Assembly (NCBI GenBank): GCA_012727515.1
Contig: JAAYGZ010000063.1
Span: forward strand, 1 to 6,122
Length of the DNA: 6,122 bases
From: Desulfovibrionales bacterium
Lineage (GTDB): Bacteria > Desulfobacterota > Desulfovibrionia > Desulfovibrionales > Desulfomicrobiaceae
Direction of reading: 5' to 3'
Shown in pieces: positions 1-6,122 of the stretch. Below the pieces are notes generated by a model that worked only from the letters and a program-made list of their open reading frames with translations, did no database searches and was not told where the DNA came from. The translations under genes and the position numbers were made by a program. Position 1 is the stretch's first letter, and each line of letters begins with the position of its first letter.

Positions 1-189
1 ACACGCGGCAATGGTGGCTTTAGGCAAGGGCTCGCCCACGGCGTCAATGGCAACGCCGCCAATCAGGGCGGTTTGTGTTTCTATGGTATGCGTAAAATGC
101 GTTGCTGTTTTTTCCAGAACGCGCACTGCCTGAGTGATAATCTCCGGGCCAATACCGTCTCCGGGCAAGAGGCAGATTTTTATGTTCAT
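1..189 (-). CDS. leuB: 3-isopropylmalate dehydrogenase, N-terminal part (runs off the left edge)
   Basis: This is the 5' part of leuB: 63 codons are visible and the reading frame is open at the window edge. The enzyme oxidatively decarboxylates 3-isopropylmalate to 2-ketoisocaproate with NAD+, the third step of leucine synthesis, in the cytoplasm. The protein begins [17 protein letters not shown]. The [11 protein letters not shown] block (residues 7-17) is the N-terminal nucleotide-binding signature of the isocitrate/isopropylmalate dehydrogenase family. Start ATG 189-187 is preceded by GGAG at 198-195 with a 5-nt spacer. An ATG at 200-198 is out of frame and stops after four codons. Position after leuA, leuC and leuD makes leuB far more likely than the related isocitrate or tartrate dehydrogenases, although the substrate-specific residues lie outside the window. 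It is separated from leuD by a 226-nt gap holding an inverted-repeat element. Confidence 0.93.
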   Translation of the reverse strand, partial: MNIKICLLPGDGIGPEIITQAVRVLEKTATHFTHTIETQTALIGGVAIDAVGEPLPKATIAAC

Positions 190-194
190 GAATG

Positions 195-198
195 CTCC
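195..198 (-). promoter_or_regulatory. ribosome binding site of leuB
   Basis: GGAG read on the minus strand, 5 nt upstream of the leuB ATG at 189. It fixes the start just before the [12 protein letters not shown] block. It lies only about 11 nt beyond the end of the inverted-repeat element, so structure in the element could affect ribosome access. That effect is an inference. Confidence 0.7.
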
Positions 199-209
199 AT
201 GTTATGTTT

Positions 210-420
210 GCTTAGGGACGCGCTGATTAAATTGAAACACGTCATTGCGATAGCGAGGAATTTAATCTTATACGCGCACTCGCGTCATGGCGAGGCACGA
301 AGTGCCGTGGACCCGTACCCGGTTAGGGTACATCTTGTACACAGTGGCAGAGATTGCTTCGTCCTGCCGCACTTCGTTCGCACTCCTCGCAATGACGGAA
401 TTAATCAGCATTTCCTTAGC
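210..420. repeat. imperfect inverted-repeat element (MITE/REP-like) between leuD and leuB
   Basis: The two ends are inverted copies. The left arm is about 210-250 and the right arm about 387-420. CGTCATTGCGA at 240-250 is perfectly matched by its reverse complement at 387-397. GCTGATTAAATT (222-233) pairs with the reverse complement of 399-409, with one base missing. The outermost GCTTAGGGA (210-218) matches GCTAAGGAA (420-412, minus strand) at seven of nine positions. A third, degenerate copy, CGTCATGGCGAGG, starts at 283. Inside are perfect small hairpins: CTCGC/GCGAG (279-283/290-294), GGCAC/GTGCC (294-298/302-306), GTACCC/GGGTAC (315-320/326-331) and GTACA/TGTAC (328-332/336-340). No transposase is encoded. 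The motif CGTCATTGCGAGGAGTGCG resembles a repeat type I recall as dispersed in many bacterial genomes, so I infer a non-autonomous mobile repeat. Copy number cannot be judged from one window, and no clean target duplication is visible. Confidence 0.75.
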
Positions 421-910
421 TCGCAATTTTTCGTTTTACGTATTCCACCAGGCCGCCACCAGCCAGCATATCCATCATAAATTGCGGGACCGGGTTAAAG
501 CCAATGGTTTGCCCTGTGGTCAGGTTGGCTATTTTTCCGGCTGCCACGTCAATGCGCAATGCATCACCATCATGAATATGTGCAATGTCATCACCTAGTT
601 CCAGCAGTAGCAGCCCCATATTAAAGGCATTGCGGTAAAAAATTCGGGCATAGCTTTTGGCCAGCACCACGGGCATACCTGCGCCCAAAATGGCCAGGGG
701 CGCGTGCTCACGCGATGATCCGCAGCCAAAATTTTCTCCGGCCACCAGAATATCCCCTTTGCTGACACGCTGAATCCAGCCCTGCTCCAGGCCCTCAAAG
801 CAGTTTTTGCCCAGTTCAACCGGGTCGGCCGTGACCAGAAAACGCGCAGGAATAATGGCGTCTGTATCAATATGGTCTCCCACCACGTGGGTTTTCCCTG
901 TAAATATCAT
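416..910 (-). CDS. leuD: 3-isopropylmalate dehydratase (isomerase), small subunit
   Basis: This is the swivel-domain subunit that pairs with LeuC to convert 2-isopropylmalate to 3-isopropylmalate by dehydration and rehydration, in the cytoplasm. It has 164 residues, typical of the short LeuD form found with LeuC proteins of about 420 aa. Visible motifs are [12 protein letters not shown] (12-23), [14 protein letters not shown] (58-71, the aconitase-family substrate-binding loop) and NAFNMGL (94-100). Start ATG 910-908 is preceded by AGGAGGA (921-915), which overlaps the leuC stop codon, so translation is probably coupled. The two genes are 9 nt apart. The stop TAA (418-416) and the last serine codon lie inside the outer arm of the downstream inverted repeat, so the extreme C-terminus may have been set by that element. 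Both catalytic motifs are intact and the length is normal. Confidence 0.97.
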   Translation of the reverse strand: MIFTGKTHVVGDHIDTDAIIPARFLVTADPVELGKNCFEGLEQGWIQRVSKGDILVAGENFGCGSSREHAPLAILGAGMPVVLAKSYARIFYRNAFNMGLLLLELGDDIAHIHDGDALRIDVAAGKIANLTTGQTIGFNPVPQFMMDMLAGGGLVEYVKRKIAS

Positions 911-914
911 GGCG

Positions 915-921
915 TCCTCCT
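915..921 (-). promoter_or_regulatory. ribosome binding site of leuD, overlapping the leuC stop
   Basis: AGGAGGA on the minus strand, 4 nt before the leuD ATG. Its first two bases are the last two of the leuC TAG. A ribosome ending leuC would stop on this site, which suggests coupled, matched production of the two isomerase subunits. Confidence 0.75.
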
Positions 922-2179
922 AGAGTGTGCCAGGGTGTGTGATATGTCCGGTCACGGCTGTGGCCGCAGCTACTGCTGGCCCGGCCAGATAGACTTCAGA
1001 CTTGAGGCTGCCCATACGGCCCTTGAAATTGCGGTTGGTTGTGGCCAGGCAGCGTTCGCCCCCAGCTAAAATACCCATGTGTCCGCCCAGGCAGGGTCCG
1101 CAGGTTGGGGGGCTGATAATGGCTCCGGCATCAAGAAAAATGCGCAGCAAGCCTTCGTCCAGGGCTGTGGAGTAGGCGCTGGGCGAAGCAGGGATCACAA
1201 TAAAGCGCACGCCTTTGGCAACTTTGTGGCCTTTGATAATGGCTGCTGCTGCACGCAGATCACTGATGCGGCCATTGGTGCAGGAACCCAGCACAACCTG
1301 ATCCACGCGCACAGCACTGACTTCTTCTACCGGGCGCACATTGTCCGGCAGATGCGGGCAGGCAATCTGGGGTGACATGGTGGTGACATCAAAGCTGAGT
1401 TCCCGAGAGTAGGTTGCTCCAGGGTCAGCAGCAAGGGCCGTGTCCCCGTGGCGGCCATGTGCCTGGCAATAATCCAGTGTTTTGGCATCAGCAGCAAACA
1501 GGCCCACCTTGCCTCCGGCCTCAATAGCCATGTTGGCCATGGTCATGCGTGCTTCCACAGACAGGGCGTCAATGACTTCGCCACCAAATTCCAGGGCCTT
1601 GTACAAGGCGCCTGCAACACCAAGCTGGCCAATGGTGTAGAGGATAATATCCTTGCCTCCAACATATTCAGGCAGGGTGCCGGTAACAGTGACGCGGATG
1701 GTTTCAGGCACCTTGAACCAGGTTTCACCCAGGGCCATGGCCGCAGCAATATCCGTGCTGCCCAGGCCAGTGGCAAAAGCGCCCAGACCGCCATAGGTGC
1801 AGGTGTGGCTGTCTGCGCCCACAATAATATCTCCAGGCCCAACCAGGCCGTATTCAGGCAGAATGGCATGTTCCACGCCCACATTGCCGCCTTCATAATA
1901 GTGGGTAATGCCCATTTCCCGGGCAAAATCACGCACCACCTTGACCTGTTCAGCTGAGTCAATGTCTTTGTTGGGGGTAAAATGATCACAAACCAGGGCC
2001 ACCTTGTCCTGATCAAATACTTTGCTCACTCCCATGCCACGCATGGACTTAATGGCCAGGGGCGCGGTAATGTCATTGGCCAGGACCAAAGACACACGAC
2101 AGGAAATGATCTGGCCGTCTGCGGTGATGGGTTCATCTGTGTGCTGTTGCAGAATTTTTTGGGCTAAAGTCTGGCGCAT
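920..2179 (-). CDS. leuC: 3-isopropylmalate dehydratase (isomerase), large subunit
   Basis: This is the catalytic [4Fe-4S] subunit of isopropylmalate isomerase, in the aconitase superfamily; it works with LeuD. It has 419 residues, the shorter class shared by archaea and many bacteria (about 420 aa, against about 470 in E. coli). The three predicted cluster-ligand cysteines are C300 in GSCTNGR (298-304) and C360 and C363 in PPTCGPC. Other family blocks are GADSHTCTYG (121-130) and TNRNFKGRMGS (381-391). Start ATG 2179-2177 has the strong site AGGAG at 2189-2185. The first 16 nt overlap the end of leuA in another frame, indicating translational coupling. Homoaconitase is the main alternative for this shorter class. 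The adjacent leuA, leuD and leuB argue for leucine synthesis. The protein appears complete, with all cluster ligands present. Confidence 0.96.
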   Translation of the reverse strand: MRQTLAQKILQQHTDEPITADGQIISCRVSLVLANDITAPLAIKSMRGMGVSKVFDQDKVALVCDHFTPNKDIDSAEQVKVVRDFAREMGITHYYEGGNVGVEHAILPEYGLVGPGDIIVGADSHTCTYGGLGAFATGLGSTDIAAAMALGETWFKVPETIRVTVTGTLPEYVGGKDIILYTIGQLGVAGALYKALEFGGEVIDALSVEARMTMANMAIEAGGKVGLFAADAKTLDYCQAHGRHGDTALAADPGATYSRELSFDVTTMSPQIACPHLPDNVRPVEEVSAVRVDQVVLGSCTNGRISDLRAAAAIIKGHKVAKGVRFIVIPASPSAYSTALDEGLLRIFLDAGAIISPPTCGPCLGGHMGILAGGERCLATTNRNFKGRMGSLKSEVYLAGPAVAAATAVTGHITHPGTL

Positions 2180-3693
2180 ATGCTCTCCTCGTCTCGTTTG
2201 GCCAGGCGGTTTAAGGCATTGAGATATGCCTTGGCACTGGCAACAATAATATCTGCATCAGAGGCGCGGCCTACTGATGTTTTGCCGTTTTCTTCCAGTT
2301 TGACGGTGACTTCGCCCTGAGCGTCTGTGCCACCGGTAATGGCATTGACCGCGTAGCGGATCAGCTTGGGATGGCGTCCCACAACCTTGGCAATGGTATT
2401 AAACACCGCATCAATGGGGCCGGTGCCAAAGTCTGAAATAGTGCGTTCTTCGCCATCCACATACATTTTAATGACGGCATTAGGAATGGACATATTGCCG
2501 CTGATGGCGCTTAAATATTCCAGCCGGTACTTGTCCGGGATGCGAAAAATTTCATCCAGCACCATTGCTTCAAGGTCTTCAACAAAGATTTCCTTTTTCC
2601 TGTCAGCCAGTTTTTTCATGGCTGTAAACACGATGTCAGTCTGTTGTTCATCGAGGTGATAGCCCAGATCCTGCAAGCGTTTGGTCATGGCTGCGCGTCC
2701 GGAATGCTTGCCCAGGACCATGTCCTCTTCCTGGCGCCCTACAGATTCCGGGGTCATGATTTCATAGGTTTGTCGGTTTTTGAGTACCCCGTCCTGATGA
2801 ATACCCGATTCATGGGCAAAGGCATTGACCCCGATAATTGACTTATAGGGCGGTATAGGCTGGCCAATAATCAAAGACAAGAGACGGGCAGAAGGATAAA
2901 TCTGCTCTTTATGAATATTGGTGGAGAGCTGATAAAAATCCTGGCGCACATCCATGGCCATGACCACTTCTTCCATGGCCGCGTTGCCTGCCCGCTCGCC
3001 AATGCCGTTTAAGGTAATTTCTGCCTGCCTGGCTCCGGCCTTGAGCGCGGCCAGGGTGTTGGCTGCGGCCAGGCCCAGATCATTATGGCAGTGCACGGAA
3101 AAAACTGCTTTGTGACTGTTGCTAACATTGGTCAGCAGGTAGGTGATAAGTTCGGCAAATTCCTGAGGCTGAGTATAGCCCACGGTGTCAGGCACATTGA
3201 CGGTGGTGGCTCCGGCAGCAATAACCCGCTCAAAAACCTGGACCAAAAAATCCCAGTCAGAACGCGAGGCATCTTCAGCGGAAAATTCCACATTAGATGT
3301 TTTAGATACTGCGTATCTGACAGCTGCCTCGGCCATTTCCAGCACCTGGTGCCGTTCTTTGCGCAGCTTGTATTTCATGTGAATATCTGAGGTGGCCAGA
3401 AACGTATGGATGCGGGCCTGGGGGTTGTATCGAATGGCTTCCCAGCCGCGATCAATGTCAGCAGGCAGGGCGCGGCATAAACCAGCGATCTGGCAGTTCT
3501 GCACGGCCTTGGCAATATCACGCACAGCCTCAAAATCGCCCTGACTGGCCGCAGGAAATCCTGCTTCAATAATATCAACGCCCAGAATCTCCAGTTGCCG
3601 GGCCAGGCGTATTTTTTCATTGCGGTTCATGGTTGCGCCAGGGGACTGTTCGCCATCACGCAAGGTCGTGTCAAAAATAAAAACTCTGTCCAT
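2164..3693 (-). CDS. leuA: 2-isopropylmalate synthase
   Basis: This catalyses the first committed step of leucine synthesis: acetyl-CoA plus 2-ketoisovalerate gives 2-isopropylmalate, in the cytoplasm. The 509-residue length fits the full bacterial enzyme. The N-terminal TIM barrel carries [13 protein letters not shown] (8-20; D8 a predicted metal ligand), HCHND (201-205; H201 and H203 predicted ligands) and GIGERAGN (230-237; N237 predicted ligand). [15 protein letters not shown] (288-302) belongs to the linker region that completes the active site. Residues from about 395 form the C-terminal leucine-binding regulatory domain, including GTGPIDAVF (423-431), so leucine feedback inhibition is expected. 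The start at 3693 is chosen because AAAGGAG (3706-3700) sits 6 nt upstream and the family's conserved block starts within eight residues. The frame stays open 29 codons further upstream, but that stretch is not conserved-looking. Citramalate or homocitrate synthase are less likely given leuCDB downstream. Confidence 0.96.
   Translation of the reverse strand: MDRVFIFDTTLRDGEQSPGATMNRNEKIRLARQLEILGVDIIEAGFPAASQGDFEAVRDIAKAVQNCQIAGLCRALPADIDRGWEAIRYNPQARIHTFLATSDIHMKYKLRKERHQVLEMAEAAVRYAVSKTSNVEFSAEDASRSDWDFLVQVFERVIAAGATTVNVPDTVGYTQPQEFAELITYLLTNVSNSHKAVFSVHCHNDLGLAAANTLAALKAGARQAEITLNGIGERAGNAAMEEVVMAMDVRQDFYQLSTNIHKEQIYPSARLLSLIIGQPIPPYKSIIGVNAFAHESGIHQDGVLKNRQTYEIMTPESVGRQEEDMVLGKHSGRAAMTKRLQDLGYHLDEQQTDIVFTAMKKLADRKKEIFVEDLEAMVLDEIFRIPDKYRLEYLSAISGNMSIPNAVIKMYVDGEERTISDFGTGPIDAVFNTIAKVVGRHPKLIRYAVNAITGGTDAQGEVTVKLEENGKTSVGRASDADIIVASAKAYLNALNRLAKRDEESICARL
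2185..2189 (-). promoter_or_regulatory. ribosome binding site of leuC inside the end of leuA
   Basis: AGGAG on the minus strand, 5 nt before the leuC ATG at 2179. It lies within the last codons of leuA, which ends at 2164, so leuC is translated from a site embedded in the upstream gene. Confidence 0.75.
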
Positions 3694-3699
3694 AATGTT

Positions 3700-3706
3700 C
3701 TCCTTT
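3700..3706 (-). promoter_or_regulatory. ribosome binding site of leuA (decides the start)
   Basis: AAAGGAG on the minus strand with a 6-nt spacer to the ATG at 3693. This favours a protein beginning [15 protein letters not shown] over the in-frame extensions that begin at 3747 or 3780, which lack a comparable site. Confidence 0.75.
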
Positions 3707-3731
3707 GGCTTTAATGCAGGAGTGAAAAGAA

Positions 3732-3737
3732 AGTATA
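3732..3737 (-). promoter_or_regulatory. candidate -10 box of a leuA promoter (weak)
   Basis: TATACT on the minus strand lies about 39 nt upstream of the leuA start, in the 114-nt gap after pssA. A TG dinucleotide is at 3742-3741, but its spacing is not ideal for an extended -10. The hexamer 17 nt upstream (ATCCTG, 3760-3755) is a poor match to a sigma-70 -35 box. The gap is wider than those between the other genes, so an internal leu promoter is plausible but not proven. No terminator-like hairpin with a T-run is visible in the gap. Confidence 0.25.
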
Positions 3738-3807
3738 GTACAGCCATGCCTGTGCAGGATGGGTGTCGCGTTTCCAACAAACGATGATGAGGGGGTGTGG
3801 TGTTCCT

Positions 3808-4566
3808 TTACGAGATCTTGTGAGAAGACTCTCGTAGCAGGGACTTTCCGCGTAGGGGCAGAATAAAGTAGGTGTAGAGAAGGCCAGAGGCAATGTAGCC
3901 AATAAAGAAGACAAAGCTGAGGAGCTTTGGTTCAGAGGCAATGAGCACAAAAATCAGTAAGGCTGTGACAGTGGCGCTGAAACGGTGGGCGCGAATGGCT
4001 TCAGCATCTTTAAACGATGCATAGCGCACATTGCTGACCATGAGGATGGAAACCAGAAACGCCAGGCCCAGGGTGATGCGGGGAATCCAGTGGGTCAGGG
4101 ATTCAGGAATATACGATGAAAAAAGAACAAAGGTGGCCAGGGTGCAGGCAGCTGCCGGGATGGGCAGGCCAATAAAAAATTTCTTGCTTGTTTTTCCTGC
4201 CTGGACATTAAAACGCGCCAAGCGCAAGGCACCGCAGGCCATGACCAGAAAAGAAGCCATGATGCCCAGGCGGGCAAATTCATGAGTGCACCATTGGTGG
4301 ATGAGCACTGCCGGACCAACGCCAAAGGCAATCAGGTCAACCAGAGAGTCGAGCTGGACACCAAAATCTGAAGCAGAATTGGTCAAGCGGGCCAGCTTGC
4401 CGTCTAACCCGTCAAAAATACAACTGACCACAATGGCCACAGCAGCGTATTCAAACCGTCCGTCAATGGACCATAAAATACCCATGAACCCGGTCAGCAG
4501 GCTGGCCAGGGTCATCATATTGGGGAGTAAATAATACCCCTTATATTTGGGCTTCTGATAATCCAT
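3808..4566 (-). CDS. pssA: CDP-diacylglycerol-serine O-phosphatidyltransferase (phosphatidylserine synthase)
   Basis: This is an integral inner-membrane enzyme that makes phosphatidylserine from CDP-diacylglycerol and L-serine, releasing CMP. At 252 residues it fits the class II (CDP-alcohol phosphatidyltransferase) synthases rather than the larger E. coli phospholipase D-like enzyme. The family signature D-x2-DG-x2-AR-x8-G-x3-D-x3-D is complete: D52, D55, G56, A59, R60, G69, D73 and D77. Hydrophobic stretches near residues 18-35, 41-50, 79-92, 101-116, 132-152, 163-180, 197-210 and 215-235 give a polytopic membrane protein. The start ATG lies 9 nt after the psd stop. The upstream bases AAAGAAAAG are only a weak ribosome binding site, so reinitiation after psd is likely. 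Serine as acceptor is supported by the adjacent psd, which uses the product. Other CDP-alcohol transferases (PgsA, choline type) share the motif and are less likely here. Confidence 0.93.
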   Translation of the reverse strand: MDYQKPKYKGYYLLPNMMTLASLLTGFMGILWSIDGRFEYAAVAIVVSCIFDGLDGKLARLTNSASDFGVQLDSLVDLIAFGVGPAVLIHQWCTHEFARLGIMASFLVMACGALRLARFNVQAGKTSKKFFIGLPIPAAACTLATFVLFSSYIPESLTHWIPRITLGLAFLVSILMVSNVRYASFKDAEAIRAHRFSATVTALLIFVLIASEPKLLSFVFFIGYIASGLLYTYFILPLRGKSLLRESSHKIS

Positions 4567-4575
4567 CTTTTCTTT

Positions 4576-5220
4576 TTATTCTGATTTTCGAGCCAGAACA
4601 GTCTGGCCAGCAAAGACCTTTTCGCCAATGCGAACGGCTGCCTCATAGTTGTTTGGGATATAAAGGTCAACTCTGGAGCCAAATTTAATCAGGCCAAAAC
4701 GCTGGCCCCTGATCAGGCTATCTCCAGCTTCAGCCCAGCAGATGATGCGCCGGGCAATGAGTCCGGCAATCTGCACCATGGTCCAGGTTTTTCCTTCTGC
4801 ATCCTCCACCAGCACAGCGTTACGCTCATTGTCTGTGGATGCTTTGTCAAAGGAGGCGTTTACAAATTTGCCGCCAAAATAGGAAATACGCGCCACGCGA
4901 CCAGCCACAGGCATCCGGTTCACATGAACATTAAAAACATTCATAAACACGCAAATGGCTGTGCGGTCTTCTCCTGTGAGTGGGTCAGGCATGGTGGTAA
5001 TTTTGATAACCTTGCCATCAGCCGGAGACACAGCCACATGGGCCTCCTGGGGGATAACACGCTCTGGGTCACGAAAAAAATTAAGGACCAGAAAAAGTAC
5101 AATGAGCAACAGGCTGGATACAATCCAGCAGCCCAGTAAAGCAAAGGTCAGGGTGGCAATAGTGGTCAGAAAAACAAAGGGAATGCCTTCAAGGGACAGG
5201 CCTATGGACGGTTTATGCAT
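4576..5220 (-). CDS. psd: phosphatidylserine decarboxylase proenzyme, short type
   Basis: This decarboxylates phosphatidylserine to phosphatidylethanolamine, the step after PssA, at the inner membrane. At 214 residues it belongs to the short Psd class, not the E. coli type of about 320 aa. A hydrophobic N-terminus (about 14-48) should anchor it, followed by the conserved FFRDPER (48-54), PADGK (66-70) and MNVFNVHVNR (93-102; H99 is the likely catalytic histidine). The self-cleavage site lies in FGLIKFGSRVDLY (175-187). By family analogy the chain is cut between G181 and S182, giving a beta chain of about 181 residues and an alpha chain of about 33 whose new N-terminal serine becomes the pyruvoyl group. 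Start ATG 5220-5218 is preceded by GGAG (5229-5226) with a 5-nt spacer. psd and pssA are 9 nt apart and presumably co-transcribed. The 70-nt gap upstream shows no clear terminator. Confidence 0.96.
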   Translation of the reverse strand: MHKPSIGLSLEGIPFVFLTTIATLTFALLGCWIVSSLLLIVLFLVLNFFRDPERVIPQEAHVAVSPADGKVIKITTMPDPLTGEDRTAICVFMNVFNVHVNRMPVAGRVARISYFGGKFVNASFDKASTDNERNAVLVEDAEGKTWTMVQIAGLIARRIICWAEAGDSLIRGQRFGLIKFGSRVDLYIPNNYEAAVRIGEKVFAGQTVLARKSE

Positions 5221-5225
5221 GCAAT

Positions 5226-5229
5226 CTCC
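5226..5229 (-). promoter_or_regulatory. ribosome binding site of psd
   Basis: GGAG on the minus strand, 5 nt before the psd ATG at 5220, in the 70-nt gap after the glycosyltransferase gene. I see no reliable promoter or terminator in the rest of this gap (5230-5290). Confidence 0.65.
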
Positions 5230-5290
5230 ACAGTTTTAATGCGCTTACAAAGAAATAAAAACTACCTGCCGCGCACACATGAGGCAAGCC

Positions 5291-6122
5291 CTAATTTGGG
5301 GCGTCTTTGCCAGGGCGCGGGCCAGTGTATTGTTTTTTCCATTCATCCAGAAATAAAAGAGCTGTTTCCAGACGGTCCAACTGGCCCTGTTGGCTGCGCA
5401 CAGCCCAGACCAGGTCATCAAAAGAAACCTGGGGCCCAAGGCGCAGTTTGGTAAGCAATGCCTCAATATCAGTACGCAGGTTTTCGTCCATGCCTGCCAG
5501 CCATGAGACGTCCTTGCTCGGACTCGACATAAATGGCCTGGCATAATCAAGTAATGTATTCATGCGATGCGCATAGGTATGCTCTGCCAGGACACGGCTA
5601 CGGGCCTTTTCAGCCACAGTGGTTCGTTCTTCTGGATGAGTGCGATAGAATTCAATGGCCCTAAGCAGTTCATCCATGTTTGAGAACAAGGTCAGTTCGT
5701 CCTCGGTAAAAAGCTCTGGAAGAAGTGAGCGGCGGTCCACAAGCTGAAAAGCGCCACATGCTGCCAGTTCAAAGGTGCGCGGATTGACAAAATCTCCTGC
5801 TCCCACCAGCACTCCGGGCTGGACAGAAGAATGCAGGTTCAGATTTATGATCGTGGCATTAAAAATCTGAACCATTTCCTCAGAACCAATGCGCTCGCCC
5901 TGGCGTTGTAAAAACGGGGCCAGCACTGTTTCTCCGTCCCAGTCATTGCCCCAGATGCGGAAATCATAGCCTGACAGGTGTCGAAAAGCCAGACGACGGT
6001 TGGGATACCCTGCGCCAACAAAGGACAGTTCGCTGCCATAGCGGCGTTGCTCCACCGGGGAAAGCTCCACCGGGTGATGCACTGTGGGATCAGCAGCCAG
6101 AGGCAGGTAGAGCGCGTTTGTC
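5291..6122 (-). CDS. CgeB/DUF3880-type glycosyltransferase, C-terminal part (runs off the right edge)
   Basis: The C-terminal 276 codons are visible; the frame is open to the window edge, so the start is outside. A GTG at 6082 is in frame but is probably internal, since coding-like sequence (ALYLPLAADPT) continues upstream. Counting from the edge, visible blocks are LSFVGAGYPNRR (32-43), a DFRIWGNDWDG region (53-63) and NPRTFELAACGAFQLVD (113-129). The last carries the acidic residue (E118) where GT-B glycosyltransferases of the group 1/CgeB type contact the nucleotide-sugar donor. After the catalytic fold, about 60 residues form a charged tail without a recognised domain, probably helical. 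The substrate is unknown; cell-surface polysaccharide, lipopolysaccharide or protein glycosylation are all possible. No signal peptide can be judged. It is on the same strand as psd with a 70-nt gap, so shared transcription is possible. Family assignment is by motif recognition only. Confidence 0.8.
   Translation of the reverse strand, partial: TNALYLPLAADPTVHHPVELSPVEQRRYGSELSFVGAGYPNRRLAFRHLSGYDFRIWGNDWDGETVLAPFLQRQGERIGSEEMVQIFNATIINLNLHSSVQPGVLVGAGDFVNPRTFELAACGAFQLVDRRSLLPELFTEDELTLFSNMDELLRAIEFYRTHPEERTTVAEKARSRVLAEHTYAHRMNTLLDYARPFMSSPSKDVSWLAGMDENLRTDIEALLTKLRLGPQVSFDDLVWAVRSQQGQLDRLETALLFLDEWKKQYTGPRPGKDAPN

Noticed and set aside
210..420. The inverted-repeat region as an intrinsic terminator, a CRISPR unit or a tRNA
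   Set aside because: No strong GC stem with a following T-run on the minus strand, no regularly spaced direct repeats with unique spacers, and no cloverleaf features were seen.
73..598. Plus-strand reading frames across the leuB start, the repeat and the end of leuD
   Set aside because: They are antisense to leuB and leuD or run through the repeat. The peptide piece SSCRTSFALLAMTE comes from translating the CGTCATTGCGAGG-type repeat, a typical source of spurious gene calls.
3694..3780. A longer leuA starting at 3780 or 3747
   Set aside because: The extension has no good ribosome binding site and no family similarity that I recognise, while 3693 has AAAGGAG at ideal spacing and leads straight into the conserved block.
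3694..3807. A terminator or T-box-type leucine riboregulator before leuA
   Set aside because: No stable hairpin with a T-run and no T-box sequence was found in these 114 nt, and the gap is short for a T-box leader.
3711..3950. Minus-strand frame across the pssA end and the pssA-leuA gap
   Set aside because: It lies out of frame within the well-supported pssA and shows no recognisable domain.
5845..6039. Short minus-strand frame inside the glycosyltransferase gene
   Set aside because: It is a frame-shifted shadow of the glycosyltransferase, whose own frame shows the conserved blocks.

Overview
The window reads as ordinary chromosome of a Gram-negative bacterium with roughly even base composition. 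All six protein genes lie on the minus strand and are tightly packed. From memory, the order psd-pssA-leuA-leuC-leuD-leuB and the short two-subunit isopropylmalate isomerase (LeuC about 420 aa, LeuD about 165 aa) resemble sulfate-reducing Desulfovibrionales (Desulfobacterota). That assignment is an inference; no rRNA or other marker is present to settle it.

In the direction of transcription (right to left) the layout is as follows. (1) The C-terminal part of a CgeB/DUF3880-type glycosyltransferase runs off the right edge (5291-6122). (2) psd (4576-5220) and pssA (3808-4566) are 9 nt apart. Together they turn CDP-diacylglycerol and serine into phosphatidylethanolamine at the inner membrane. 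(3) leuA (2164-3693), leuC (920-2179) and leuD (416-910) form a leucine-biosynthesis run; leuA and leuC overlap by 16 nt, and leuC and leuD are 9 nt apart. (4) A gap of 226 nt follows, almost filled by an imperfect inverted-repeat element (about 210-420). (5) The first 63 codons of leuB (1-189) run off the left edge.

The leu genes supply the three steps from 2-ketoisovalerate to 2-ketoisocaproate: LeuA condenses it with acetyl-CoA, LeuCD isomerises 2- to 3-isopropylmalate, and LeuB oxidises the product. Only the final transamination is missing. The whole run could be one transcript, since no convincing terminator is visible between any of the genes. A weak candidate promoter lies in the 114-nt gap before leuA.

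The one feature that stands out is the 210-420 element. Its arms of about 35-41 nt are imperfect inverted copies ending in CGTCATTGCGA. It holds a third, degenerate copy of that motif and several small perfect hairpins. Its right end overlaps the last codon and stop of leuD, and its left end stops about 11 nt before the leuB ribosome binding site. It looks like a non-autonomous MITE- or REP-like repeat lodged inside the leu operon. I found no sign of a new multi-gene system; the rest is well-known metabolism.
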